NCBI RefSeq assembly: GCF_039543545.1
Contig: NZ_BAABJY010000003.1
Location: 1-64,000 of the forward strand
Direction: 5' to 3'
Length of the DNA: 64,000 nt
DNA from: Luteimonas vadosa
GTDB lineage: Bacteria; Pseudomonadota; Gammaproteobacteria; Xanthomonadales; Xanthomonadaceae
The notes beneath the pieces were generated by a model. It searched no databases, was not told where the DNA came from, and saw only the letters and a program-made list of their open reading frames with translations. This document shows, one piece after another, positions 45,055-53,856 of this stretch. Numbering within the stretch: position 1 is the first letter of the stretch; each line of letters opens with the position of its first letter. The translations under genes and the position numbers were made by a program.

Positions 45055-45845
45055 AGCAATACCTCGACCTCCTCCGCCACGTCCTGGAGCACGGCACCGA
45101 CAAGGACGATCGCACGGGGACCGGCACCCGCAGCGTGTTCGGTTGGCAGATGCGCTTCGACCTGGGCGAGGGCTTCCCGCTGGTCACCACCAAGAAACTG
45201 CACCTGCGTTCGATCGTCCACGAGCTGCTGTGGTTCCTGAAGGGCGAGACCAACATCGCCTACCTCAAGGAAAACAAGGTCAGCATCTGGGATGAATGGG
45301 CCGATGCCGATGGCGAACTCGGTCCGGTCTACGGCAAGCAGTGGCGGCGCTGGGCGGCAGGCGATGGCCGCGAGATCGACCAGATCCGGTGGATCGTCGA
45401 CGAGATCGGGCGCAACCCCGACTCGCGCCGGCTGATCGTCAGCGCCTGGAACGTCGCCGAACTGGGCGACATGGCGCTGATGCCGTGCCACACGCTGTTC
45501 CAGTTCTACGTGGCCGGCGGCAAGCTCAGCTGCCAGCTGTACCAGCGGAGCGGCGACATCTTCCTGGGCGTGCCGTTCAACATCGCCAGCTACGCCCTGC
45601 TGACCCACATGGTGGCGCAGGCCACCGGGCTGGGCGTGGGCGATTTCGTGCATACGCTCGGCGATGCGCATCTCTACCGAAACCATTTCGAGCAGGCACG
45701 GGAACAGCTGTCCCGCGAACCGGGCCCGCTGCCGCGATTGCGGCTCAATCCCGAGGTCCAGGACGTCTTCGCCTTCAGCTACGACGACATCGCCATCGAA
45801 GGCTACGCGCCGCAGCCGGCGATCAAGGCCCCGGTCGCGGTCTGA
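45051..45845 (+). CDS. thyA: Thymidylate synthase
   Basis: The 264-residue enzyme methylates dUMP to dTMP with methylene-tetrahydrofolate. It has exactly the E. coli length. Catalytic Cys146 lies in ALMPCHTLFQF. The N-terminal RTGTGTRSVFG, QLYQRSGDIFLGVPFNIASYALL and HTLGDAHLYRNH are family signatures. Dihydrofolate produced here is reduced by FolA, encoded nine bases downstream. The start overlaps a repeated mini-ORF leader. Confidence 0.97.
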   Translation: MKQYLDLLRHVLEHGTDKDDRTGTGTRSVFGWQMRFDLGEGFPLVTTKKLHLRSIVHELLWFLKGETNIAYLKENKVSIWDEWADADGELGPVYGKQWRRWAAGDGREIDQIRWIVDEIGRNPDSRRLIVSAWNVAELGDMALMPCHTLFQFYVAGGKLSCQLYQRSGDIFLGVPFNIASYALLTHMVAQATGLGVGDFVHTLGDAHLYRNHFEQAREQLSREPGPLPRLRLNPEVQDVFAFSYDDIAIEGYAPQPAIKAPVAV

Positions 45846-45853
45846 ACAGGCCC

Positions 45854-46366
45854 ATGGCGGTTTCCGAGCATCCCGACATCGTCCTCGTCGCGGCCATGGA
45901 CCGGTGTCGCGGCATCGGTGCCGACAACGCACTTCCCTGGCGCCTTCCGGACGACCTGAAGCGGTTCAAGGCCCTGACGCTGGGCAAGCCGTTGCTGATG
46001 GGACGCAAGACGGCGGAGTCCCTGGGCCGGGCGCTTCCAGGGCGGTGCAACCTGGTGCTCACGCGCTCCGGGCAGGCGCCGTTCGACGACATGCGGCCGG
46101 TCTCGTCGCTCGAGGAAGCCGTGCAGGTCGCGCGCGGGGACGGCGCGGACGAACTGTGCGTCATCGGCGGTGGCGAGGTCTACGCGCTCGCGATGCCGCG
46201 GGCCCTGCGGATGCACCTGACCCATGTCGACACCGTTGTGGATGGTGCGGATGCGTTCTTTCCGCGTTTCGACGCGGACGCATGGCGGGTCGTGTCCCGG
46301 GAATCCCGCGTGGCGGATGAGCGGCACCCGTTCGCGTTCGACTTTGTGGATTACGTCCGCGCCTGA
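45854..46366 (+). CDS. folA: Dihydrofolate reductase
   Basis: The 170-residue NADPH-dependent enzyme regenerates tetrahydrofolate. Features are the Met20-loop region RCRGIGADNALPW, the active-site Asp in LPDDLKRFK, MGRKTAESLGRALPGR, and CVIGGGEVYALAMP. The N-terminus is a few residues longer than E. coli FolA (159). It follows thyA in a transcription unit and faces apaH across 88 bp, the same convergent arrangement as in E. coli. Confidence 0.97.
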   Translation: MAVSEHPDIVLVAAMDRCRGIGADNALPWRLPDDLKRFKALTLGKPLLMGRKTAESLGRALPGRCNLVLTRSGQAPFDDMRPVSSLEEAVQVARGDGADELCVIGGGEVYALAMPRALRMHLTHVDTVVDGADAFFPRFDADAWRVVSRESRVADERHPFAFDFVDYVRA

Positions 46367-46370
46367 CGCG

Positions 46371-46442
46371 GCGAAGTGCCGCTCGCGATGCGTTCGCTCG
46401 CGCTGAAGTACGCCGATGCCCTGCCCCCCAGCGGCACCTCGC
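46371..46442. terminator. Inverted repeat between convergent folA and apaH
   Basis: GCGAAGTGCCGCT (46371-46383) pairs with AGCGGCACCTCGC (46430-46442), 12 of 13 positions, with a 46-base loop. It fills the 88-bp gap between two convergent genes. It lacks thymine runs; it could act as a bidirectional stop or be a decayed repeat. Confidence 0.4.
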
Positions 46443-46454
46443 GAAACAAGGCGG

Positions 46455-47276
46455 CTACGCGTCTTTCCCAGGCACCTGCACGACGTGCAACGCCTCGCTG
46501 TCCAGCCTCAGCGCGGTGAGCTTGCCGCCCCAGACGGCGCCGGTGTCGATCGCATGCACGCCCAGGCCCAGGAACAGCCCCAGCGCCGACCAGTGGCCGC
46601 AAACGATCTTCAGGTCGCGCTCGGCGCGCCCCGGCACCTCGTACCAGGGATACAGGCCGGGCGCCTGCGTTCCCGGCGCGTCCTTCTCCTCGAATGCGAT
46701 GCGCCCACGGGGCGTGCAATAGCGCAACCGGGTGAAGACGTTGATGATCGCGCGTTGGCGATCGAGCCCCTTGAGGCCCTCGGACCAGTTGGGGCGGTCG
46801 CCGTACATGTTCTTGAGCAGCTTCCGATAGCTTTTGCCCCGCAACGTGGCCTCGACCTCGCCCGCATGCTGTTCCGCGACCTGGGTGGTCCACTTCGGCG
46901 CCAGTCCCGCATGCACCATCATCCAGCCCAGGGCACGGTCCACGTGGACCAGCGGTTGCTGGCGCAGCCAGTCGAGCAGCACGTCTCGATCCTCGGCGAA
47001 CAGGACGCCCTGCAGGTCGGGATTCACGCGGCGCTGGTCGGCATGGCTGCGCTCCGCGATCGCCAGCAGCGACAGGTCGTGGTTGCCCAGCACGGACACG
47101 GCGTTCTCGCGCAACGAATGCACGAGGCGCAAGGTTTGCAGGGATTCGCCACCGCGGTTGACCAGGTCGCCGCAAAACCACAGCCGGTCGGACGCGGGGT
47201 CGAATGCGATGCGCTCCAGCAGCCGCTGTGTGGGTGCGTAACAGCCCTGCAGGTCGCCGATCGCCCAGACAGCCAT
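46455..47276 (-). CDS. apaH: Bis(5'-nucleosyl)-tetraphosphatase, symmetrical
   Basis: The 273-residue metallophosphatase splits Ap4A into two ADP and can remove Np4 caps from RNA. Metal motifs are GDLQGC at 7-12, CGDLVNRG, LGNHDLSLL and VHAGLAP, with CGHWSALG near the C-terminus. Length matches E. coli ApaH (280). It is last in the lptD operon, 32 bp after apaG. Confidence 0.97.
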   Translation of the reverse strand: MAVWAIGDLQGCYAPTQRLLERIAFDPASDRLWFCGDLVNRGGESLQTLRLVHSLRENAVSVLGNHDLSLLAIAERSHADQRRVNPDLQGVLFAEDRDVLLDWLRQQPLVHVDRALGWMMVHAGLAPKWTTQVAEQHAGEVEATLRGKSYRKLLKNMYGDRPNWSEGLKGLDRQRAIINVFTRLRYCTPRGRIAFEEKDAPGTQAPGLYPWYEVPGRAERDLKIVCGHWSALGLFLGLGVHAIDTGAVWGGKLTALRLDSEALHVVQVPGKDA

Positions 47277-47308
47277 TCAGTGCCCGCCCTTGTCGATGCC
47301 CGGGAAGC

Positions 47309-47692
47309 TCAATGCAGGGTGCGCGGGACGGCGAGCGTGAACGGCGGGATCGGGGCATCGAAACGGGTCCCGTCGTCGCCGACCATGTCGTAGCTGCCTT
47401 CCATCGTTCCCACGGCGGTCTCCAGCACGGCGCCGGAGGTGTAGGTGAACTGCTCGCCTGGTTCCAGCCGCGGTTGCTCGCCAACCACGCCTTCGCCGCG
47501 GACTTCGTCGACCTTGCCGTTGGCATCGGTGATCAGCCAGTGCCGCGCCAGCAGTTGTGCCGGCAAGCGGCCGAGGTTGCGGATGCGGATGGTGTAGGCG
47601 AAGACGTAGCGGTCGTCTTCCGGCGCCGATTCGTCGTCCAGGAACCGGGTCGCGATCTGGATTTCGAGGGTGTAATCGGAGGTCTCGTCCAT
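47309..47692 (-). CDS. apaG: ApaG protein
   Basis: The 127-residue protein has a fibronectin-III-like fold of unknown exact role, co-inherited with apaH. Marks are FAYTIRIRNLGRLPAQLLARHW, ITDANGKVDEVRGEGVVGEQP, FTYTSGAVLETAVGTMEGSY and the closing IPPFTLAVP. Length fits the family (125). The start MDETSD is used; the open frame continues upstream but leaves ApaG similarity. It lies between rsmA and apaH. Confidence 0.96.
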   Translation of the reverse strand: MDETSDYTLEIQIATRFLDDESAPEDDRYVFAYTIRIRNLGRLPAQLLARHWLITDANGKVDEVRGEGVVGEQPRLEPGEQFTYTSGAVLETAVGTMEGSYDMVGDDGTRFDAPIPPFTLAVPRTLH

Positions 47693-47727
47693 GCCCACAG
47701 TGTAAGCCGGACGCGTGAACGCCCCGA

Positions 47728-48519
47728 CTATGCGGGCGTGGTGGCATTGGCGAGTCGGATGAAGTCCGCGACCGGCACTTGTTCCGCCCGCAAGGCCGGG
47801 TCGATGCCGGCGGCCTGGATCCGGTCGCCATCGCAGCACAGCCGCAAGGCATTGCGCAGCGTCTTGCGGCGTTGGCCGAACGCGGCCCGGACGATGGCCG
47901 CGAAATGCCGCGCATCTTCGATGCCGACCTGCACCGGGTCGCGCGGCACCAGCCGGACCACGGCGGAGTCGACCTTCGGCGGCGGCCGGAATGCGCCCGG
48001 ACCCACCGGGAACAGCGCAGTGACCTCGCACCACGCCTGCAGCATCACGCTGAGCCGTCCGTAGACCTTGCTCCCCGGCGGCGCGGCCATGCGGTCGACG
48101 ACCTCCTTCTGCAGCATGAAGTGCATGTCCCGGACCACGGCCGCATGGTCGAGTGCATGGAACAGGATCGGCGACGACAGGTTGTACGGCAGGTTGCCCA
48201 CCAGTCGCAGCGTGCGTCCCGCCGCGAGCTCGGTGAAGTCGACATCGAGCACGTCGGCATGGACCAGGGTCAGGTCGCCGTGGGGCGCGGCTGCGGCGGC
48301 CAGCGGGACGAGCAGGTCGCGGTCGAACTCGATCGCGGTCAGCGCGCCATGGCGTTGGAGGAGGGGAAGGGTCAACGCCCCCTGCCCGGGGCCGATCTCG
48401 ACCACGCAGTCGCCCGGTTTCGCGTCCAGCGCCAGCAGGATGCGGTCGACGACGCCGCGCTCGTGCAGAAAGTGCTGGCCGAGCGATTTCTTGGCCCGTC
48501 CGCTGAAGGCATCGTTCAT
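47728..48519 (-). CDS. rsmA: 16S rRNA A1518/A1519 dimethyltransferase
   Basis: The 263-residue KsgA enzyme dimethylates two adjacent adenines in helix 45 of 16S rRNA during 30S maturation. KKSLGQHFL at the start, VVEIGPGQGALT (SAM loop), the catalytic NLPY in LVGNLPYNLSSPI, and FRPPPKVDSAVVRL are typical. The start MNDAFS is chosen because its ATGA overlaps the csaA stop. Confidence 0.97.
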   Translation of the reverse strand: MNDAFSGRAKKSLGQHFLHERGVVDRILLALDAKPGDCVVEIGPGQGALTLPLLQRHGALTAIEFDRDLLVPLAAAAAPHGDLTLVHADVLDVDFTELAAGRTLRLVGNLPYNLSSPILFHALDHAAVVRDMHFMLQKEVVDRMAAPPGSKVYGRLSVMLQAWCEVTALFPVGPGAFRPPPKVDSAVVRLVPRDPVQVGIEDARHFAAIVRAAFGQRRKTLRNALRLCCDGDRIQAAGIDPALRAEQVPVADFIRLANATTPA

Positions 48520-48860
48520 GCCAGGCGTGCTCCGAGCGGAACGTCGCCATCGGGGACGCACAGCACGACGTCGCCCGCGTCGTCGTGGAAGCCGGTCACC
48601 AGGCATTCGGACATCATCGGTCCGACCTGCTTCGGCGGGAAATTCAGGACGGCAACCACGAGGCGGCCGACGAGATCCCCGGGTGAGTAGCGCGCCGTCA
48701 CTTGCGCACTGGACTTGCGGAGACCGATCCCAGGACCGAAGTCGATCCTGAGCACGTAGGCGGGCTTGCGCGCGCGCGGAAAGGGTTCGACCGACACCAC
48801 GCGCCCGACGCGCAGTTCCACGCGCATGAACTCCTGCCAGTCGATCAGCGGTTCCGTCAC
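48516..48860 (-). CDS. csaA: CsaA-type tRNA-binding domain protein
   Basis: The 114-residue OB-fold protein matches CsaA throughout: MRVELRVGRVVSVEPFPRAR, KPAYVLRIDFG, GLRKSSAQVT, VVAVLNFPPKQVGP and MSECLVTGF. Family members bind tRNA and have a chaperone-like, secretion-supporting effect in Bacillus. It overlaps both pdxA (upstream) and rsmA (downstream) by four bases, so it is embedded in the operon. The E. coli operon has no gene at this point. Confidence 0.92.
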   Translation of the reverse strand: MTEPLIDWQEFMRVELRVGRVVSVEPFPRARKPAYVLRIDFGPGIGLRKSSAQVTARYSPGDLVGRLVVAVLNFPPKQVGPMMSECLVTGFHDDAGDVVLCVPDGDVPLGARLA

Positions 48861-49873
48861 GAGGCTTCCCCGCGCCGTGGCCGGCCCCGCGCGGCCAGGC
48901 GGGCGCAGGTCTCGATGGCAGCGAACAGGCTGGAGGGATCGGCCTGGCCGGTCCCGGCGATGTCGAGCGCGGTGCCGTGGTCGACCGCGACGCGCGGGTA
49001 CGGCAGGCCCAGGGTCAGGTTCACCGCGCGCTCGAAGCCGCTGTACTTGAGCACGGGCAGCCCCTGGTCGTGGTACATGGCGAGCACCGCATCGAAGCCT
49101 TCGAGCTTTCGGGGCAGGAAGGCGGTGTCGGCTGGCAGCGGACCCACCAGCTGGAGTCCCTCGGCGCGCAGTCGCTCCAGGCTGGGGCCGATGGTTTCGA
49201 GTTCCTCCTGGCCCAGGAGGCCGTCCTCGCCGGCATGCGGGTTGAGGCCGAGCACCGCGATCACCGGCGCGGCGATGCCGAAGTCCCGCCGAAGCGCGGA
49301 ATCGACGATGCGCAACGTGCGCGCCAGCACCGCCGGGGTGATCCGCCCGGGAACCTCCCGCAGCGGAAGGTGGGTTGTTGCGAGCGCCACGCGCGCGACG
49401 TCGTTCGCGAGCATCATCACCACCTCGCAGCCGGCGTGGCCGGCCAGCAGCTCGGTGGTGCCGGTGTAGGCGATTCCACCGGCATTGATCGTGGCCTTGT
49501 GGACCGGCCCGGTGACCATGCCATCGAATCGGCCATCGATGCAGCCTTGCGCCGCCGACAGCAACGCCTCGACCACGGCGCTTGCGTTTCGCGGATTCGG
49601 GGAACCGGGATCGACGCCGACCGTGTTCGGCCTGTCGATGAACCCGATTGGCAGGCCATCGACCGCGGCCGATCCTTCCCCAGCCACGGAATCATCCCCA
49701 CAGGGGGGGAGGGGAAGCGGGAGGGCCAGGCGTGCCGCGGCCTGCTGCAGCACGGTGCGGTCGCCTATCACGGTGATTTCGGCGTCCCAGCGTCGCTGGA
49801 GCGCCCGGACGCAGAGTTCCGGCCCGACGCCGGCCGGTTCGCCCGGGACCAGCGCGAGCCGGGGGCGCCTCAC
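48857..49873 (-). CDS. pdxA: 4-hydroxythreonine-4-phosphate dehydrogenase
   Basis: The 338-residue metal- and NAD-dependent enzyme of pyridoxal 5'-phosphate synthesis starts with LALVPGEPAGVGPEL. Metal-ligand and substrate regions are GMVTGPVHKATINAGG, LGLNPHAGEDGLLGQEE, VLAMYHDQGLPVLK and VAVDHGTALDIAGTG. Length matches E. coli PdxA (329). It abuts surA without spacing and overlaps csaA by four bases. Confidence 0.97.
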   Translation of the reverse strand: MRRPRLALVPGEPAGVGPELCVRALQRRWDAEITVIGDRTVLQQAAARLALPLPLPPCGDDSVAGEGSAAVDGLPIGFIDRPNTVGVDPGSPNPRNASAVVEALLSAAQGCIDGRFDGMVTGPVHKATINAGGIAYTGTTELLAGHAGCEVVMMLANDVARVALATTHLPLREVPGRITPAVLARTLRIVDSALRRDFGIAAPVIAVLGLNPHAGEDGLLGQEELETIGPSLERLRAEGLQLVGPLPADTAFLPRKLEGFDAVLAMYHDQGLPVLKYSGFERAVNLTLGLPYPRVAVDHGTALDIAGTGQADPSSLFAAIETCARLAARGRPRRGEAS

Positions 49874-51220
49874 TCAGCCGCCGCTGGTGGCGTCGTCGGC
49901 GTTGGCGCCCGTGCGGATGTCGACGTAGGCTTCGCCGCGCATCTCCCGCAGGAAGCGGTTCCAGTCGTCCTCGAGCTTGCGCTGGCCGATCGTCTCGCGA
50001 ACCATGGCCCGGCGGTTCTCGTCGGTTGCGTCGACCTGGCGGGAGCCGATGCGCTGCACCACATGCCAGCCCGCATCGGTCCGGAAGGGCGCGGAGACTT
50101 GCCCGTCCTCCAGCGCGGTGACTTGCGCGCCGAACAGTGGGCCGAAGTCGTCCGCGTTGAACCAGCCCAAGTCACCGCCGGCGCTCTTGGTGCGGGTGTC
50201 CTCGGAGTTGGCGCGGGCGACTTCGACGAAGTCCGCGCCGCCGGCGATGCGTGCCCGCAGGGTGTCGATCTTCGCCTTGGCCTGGCCATCCTCCGCACCG
50301 TCCTCGGCGCGGATCAGGATATGGCGCGCCTGGTACTGGGTCACCATGCCCCCGCCGGACGTGGCCTGCGCGCCCTGGCGCGTCTCGACCAGTTGCAGCA
50401 GCTGGAAACCGCTGGGACCGCGCAGCGGCCCGATGATCTGGCCGGGCTGCATGCCGCGGATGGAACCGGCGAAGGCTGCAGGGATCTCGTCGATGGTGCG
50501 CCAGCCAAGGTCGCCGCCCTCCAGGGCGTTCTGGCTGTCGGAGTAGCGTACGGCCGCTGCGGAAAAGTCCATCTCGCCGCGCTCGAGCAGTCCCTTGACA
50601 CCCTCGATCTTCTGCTCACCGGTCGCGATCTGCTCGGCGGTCGCGCCTTCCGGCAGGGCGACCAGGATGTGCGCCAGGCGATACTGCATTGCATTGCCCT
50701 GCGTGGCGAGCGCGGCATCGACTTCCGCGTCGCTGACGCTGATGCGGCTTTGCGCGAAGCGCTGGCGCAGGCGCTGGATCATGAGCTCGTCGCGCAGCGA
50801 ATTGCGGAATTCGGGGTAGGACAGCCCGTCGCGGACCAGTTGCTGCCGCAGCTGCTCGGGCGTCGAATTGTTCTGGCTGGCGATGTTCGCGATCGCCGCG
50901 TCGACTTCGGCGTCGCTGACGCTCACGCCGGTGGCTTGTGCGCGCGCCGTCTGCAGGCGCACCAGGATCAGCCGCTCCAGCACCTGGCGCTCGAGGACGT
51001 CCCGCGGAGGCAGTTGGCCGGGACGGCCCGCGTACTGGGTGAGGATGTTGCGTACCGCGCGATCGAGCTCGCTGCGCAGGATGACGTCTTCGTCGACGAC
51101 GGCGGCGATGCCGTCGAGCGGCTCCACCGATTGCGCCTGCGCATTCGGTGCAAGCAGCAGGCAGGCGGCAAGCAAGGGCGCGAGCACGAGGGCGCTTGCG
51201 AAAAACGGAAGTTTCTTCAT
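49874..51220 (-). CDS. surA: Periplasmic chaperone SurA
   Basis: The 448-residue precursor has a signal peptide (about 1-30, ending NAQAQ) and the SurA order: an N-terminal helical chaperone region beginning VEPLDGIAAVVDEDVILRSE, two parvulin domains starting QYRLAHILVALPEGA and QYQARHILIRAEDGA, and a C-terminal helix. It escorts outer-membrane proteins, LptD included, to the Bam machine. Its ATGA overlaps the lptD stop. Confidence 0.96.
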   Translation of the reverse strand: MKKLPFFASALVLAPLLAACLLLAPNAQAQSVEPLDGIAAVVDEDVILRSELDRAVRNILTQYAGRPGQLPPRDVLERQVLERLILVRLQTARAQATGVSVSDAEVDAAIANIASQNNSTPEQLRQQLVRDGLSYPEFRNSLRDELMIQRLRQRFAQSRISVSDAEVDAALATQGNAMQYRLAHILVALPEGATAEQIATGEQKIEGVKGLLERGEMDFSAAAVRYSDSQNALEGGDLGWRTIDEIPAAFAGSIRGMQPGQIIGPLRGPSGFQLLQLVETRQGAQATSGGGMVTQYQARHILIRAEDGAEDGQAKAKIDTLRARIAGGADFVEVARANSEDTRTKSAGGDLGWFNADDFGPLFGAQVTALEDGQVSAPFRTDAGWHVVQRIGSRQVDATDENRRAMVRETIGQRKLEDDWNRFLREMRGEAYVDIRTGANADDATSGG

Positions 51221-53622
51221 GGAATCGGGTCGGGGAGTGGGGTGTTGGCGTCGCGGTCATCGCCGTCCTGGACCTGCAACGGCGGCACGAGATAGAGGTC
51301 ATCCCGGTAATAACCGAGGATAGCACGGCGCAGGCGGCGCTCCGTGTCGGGGCCGGCGGACCCCAGGCCCTTCAATTCGATCTCCAGCTGGATCGCATCG
51401 TTCAGCTCGCCCAGGCGATTGCGCAGGTAGCGTCGGCCGACCAGGCGGACCGCCAGGCAGCAGCTGTCCCATTGCACGCCGGCGATGGCTTCGAGCAACT
51501 GGTGGTCCTGGAGCGAATAGTAGTAGCGGCCCACCAGGCTCCACGCGGGCGTGAGCGGATACAGGAAGGAGAAGTCGACCTGCTGCAACAGGTCGCGGCG
51601 GTTGCGATAGCTGAAGTTGACGACACCATCGTCGCCGATCAGGTAGCGCGTGCGGATGCTCGCGAGGTCCTCGCGCCGGAACTTCGGGTCCCACTGGTAG
51701 GTGGCGCTGACCGACCAGCGATCGTTGATGGCATAGCTGGCATCGGCGATCCATGCCGACTTGCTGCGGTCCAGCGGCACTTCGCCGGGCACCGTGACCC
51801 GGGAGTCATCGAAGTAGCGGATCTGCCCGATGCTGGCGAACAGTTTTTCCCGACCGTCCTCTTCGTTGATCAGCCGCGTGCTCAGGGCAAGGGTCAGCTG
51901 GTCGGCATCGGCCTGTCGATCCGCGCCCGAGTAGCGGTTGTCGCGGAACAGCTGGCCGTAACTGAAGGTCAGCGGCTGGGTGTCGAACAGGGGCAGGTCG
52001 CTCTGGTCCCGGTAGGGCGACTTCAGGTAGAAGATCCGCGGTTCCAGTGTCTGCAGGTAGGATTCGCCGCCCCAACTGGCCTGCCGGTCGAAGAACAGGC
52101 CGGCATCCACCGTGGTGACCGGCAAGCTGCGCGACGGAGAAGTGTCCGCGGTCGGTGAACCGTTGCCGAGGGCGATGCTGTCCGCCATGTCCTGGTCGAG
52201 CGCATAACCGGTGTAGCGCCACGCGAAGGTCGGCTTCACGAACCAGGAGGCGCCCTCCAGCGGGAAGCTGATGTACGGCATCAGGTCCAGCCGCGACCCG
52301 CCGGGCCGCGTCGCGGAGTCGGTGTGCTCGAAGCGCACCAGCTCGGCGTCGACGCCCGCGACCAGCCAAGGCTGGAACGGCTCCTCCCAGCGTCCGTAGA
52401 GCCGCGGCAGCCGGTTGTAAGGCAGGTGGAAGTCGCGCAACGTGTAGTCGCTGAGTTGCCAGTGGTCGGCCATCAGCCCGGCCTCCCAGTTGCGGCCACG
52501 CCCGAACACCCCGGCGCTGCTGAGCAACTGGTAGCTGGAGAAGCTGCCGACGTTGCTGCTCATGTCCTCGAGGTAGCGTGGATCGCTGATCCAGTTCAGG
52601 TCCGCGCGCGCCTGCCATTGGTCCCCGAGGTTCTCGTGGCCCCGGAAGCGGAGCGATCCGCGATCGTCCTTGCGGCGGTTCTCCTCCGGGATGCCGAGTT
52701 CGATCTCGCGCTGGCGGCCGTCCTCGGCAAGCTTGTCGGAGGGGAAGAGCTCGATGTCGAATTCGCCCGCCCCCGAGTCGGTCAGGTAACGGAATTCCGT
52801 GCCCAGCAGGAACCCGCGCTTGGTCATCAGGCGCGGCTCGAGCGTCATGTCGAAGTTCGGTGCCAGGTTGAGGTAGATCGGCTGCCGCCAGTCGAAACCA
52901 TTGCGCCCCGAAAGCGACACGGTCGGGTACAACAGGCCGGTGCGGCGGCGGTCGTCGGTGGGGAAGGGGAACCACGGGATGTACAGCACCGGCACCTTGC
53001 CGACGCGCAGCGTCGCGTTGCGGGCCACGCCCATGCCCTTCTCGTTGTCGATGTCGATGCGGCCGGCGCGCAATTCCCACAGGCGCTCGTCGGGGGGGCA
53101 GGTGGAATAGGTCGATCCGTGGAACGACCCCTGGTCGCCCTTGATCTCCACGCGGTCGGCCCCGCCGTTGCCGCGGCGCTGGGTCAGTTGGTAGCGGACG
53201 TTGTCGACGCGGTGGGTGTCGTCGTTCTGGTCGCCTTCCAGCCGTTCGGCCTCCAGCCGCATCGCGGAATCCTGGTAGCGAATGCTGCCGTCCGCCACGT
53301 AGGTACCGGCCTCGCTGTCGTAGGTCAGGTTGTCGGCGCCCAGGAACTGGTCGCCGCGACGCAGCGTGACGTTGCCGCTGTAGTTGAGGGTCTCGCCGTC
53401 GATGCCGTCGAGCATGTCGCCGGCGATATCCGTGGGCTGGGCTTCGCGCGCATCGGGGTCGCCGACCGGTGGCTGCGCGTCGGCGAATGCGGGTACCGCG
53501 TCCACGACCGGGCAAAGCGAGTAGTCGGGCGGCTTGTCGCCGCTCTGGGCAACGGCCGGCGGGGTCGCGAGGGCACAGGCGATGCACAGCGGCAGCGGGA
53601 GCAGGCGGAGGGTTGGGCGCAC
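51217..53622 (-). CDS. lptD: LPS-assembly outer-membrane protein LptD
   Basis: The 801-residue precursor inserts lipopolysaccharide into the outer leaflet with LptE. A signal peptide (about 1-26) is followed by a Cys-containing segment (YSLCPVV), a periplasmic beta-jellyroll (GNVTLRRGDQFLGADNLTYD, YVADGSIRYQDSAMRLEAE), then a large beta-barrel. The YSTCPP cysteine and the DSCC pair late in the barrel can form the inter-domain disulfides known from E. coli. It is first in the operon lptD-surA-pdxA-csaA-rsmA-apaG-apaH. Confidence 0.96.
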   Translation of the reverse strand: MRPTLRLLPLPLCIACALATPPAVAQSGDKPPDYSLCPVVDAVPAFADAQPPVGDPDAREAQPTDIAGDMLDGIDGETLNYSGNVTLRRGDQFLGADNLTYDSEAGTYVADGSIRYQDSAMRLEAERLEGDQNDDTHRVDNVRYQLTQRRGNGGADRVEIKGDQGSFHGSTYSTCPPDERLWELRAGRIDIDNEKGMGVARNATLRVGKVPVLYIPWFPFPTDDRRRTGLLYPTVSLSGRNGFDWRQPIYLNLAPNFDMTLEPRLMTKRGFLLGTEFRYLTDSGAGEFDIELFPSDKLAEDGRQREIELGIPEENRRKDDRGSLRFRGHENLGDQWQARADLNWISDPRYLEDMSSNVGSFSSYQLLSSAGVFGRGRNWEAGLMADHWQLSDYTLRDFHLPYNRLPRLYGRWEEPFQPWLVAGVDAELVRFEHTDSATRPGGSRLDLMPYISFPLEGASWFVKPTFAWRYTGYALDQDMADSIALGNGSPTADTSPSRSLPVTTVDAGLFFDRQASWGGESYLQTLEPRIFYLKSPYRDQSDLPLFDTQPLTFSYGQLFRDNRYSGADRQADADQLTLALSTRLINEEDGREKLFASIGQIRYFDDSRVTVPGEVPLDRSKSAWIADASYAINDRWSVSATYQWDPKFRREDLASIRTRYLIGDDGVVNFSYRNRRDLLQQVDFSFLYPLTPAWSLVGRYYYSLQDHQLLEAIAGVQWDSCCLAVRLVGRRYLRNRLGELNDAIQLEIELKGLGSAGPDTERRLRRAILGYYRDDLYLVPPLQVQDGDDRDANTPLPDPIP

Positions 53623-53808
53623 GCGGATGTCCGTCGTCGAAAACGTCCGCTAGCTTGCCGCATCCCTCCGGCAGCGGCAATGCGCCCATCGGCGGCATGC
53701 GACTCGTGTCCAGCCGGCGGTCAGCGAGGCGTTGGGACCTGGGCCAGGCGTTCGGTGCAGTCTCGGCGACCCCATTGGACGGGCCGCGGGCTTGCCGATG
53801 ATGCGAGA

Positions 53809-53826
53809 CCCGGCCGTGCGGCCGGG
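53809..53826 (-). terminator. Possible terminator after the deacetylase-family gene
   Basis: CCCGGCC and GGCCGGG form a 7-bp stem around GTGC, about 30 bases past the stop of the minus-strand gene at 53857. Only a weak T-rich stretch follows, so assignment is tentative. The remaining 53623-53856 spacer holds the lptD promoter, which I could not place. Confidence 0.4.
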
Positions 53827-53856
53827 CCACCAATGCCGGAACGTGCTTCCCCGGCC

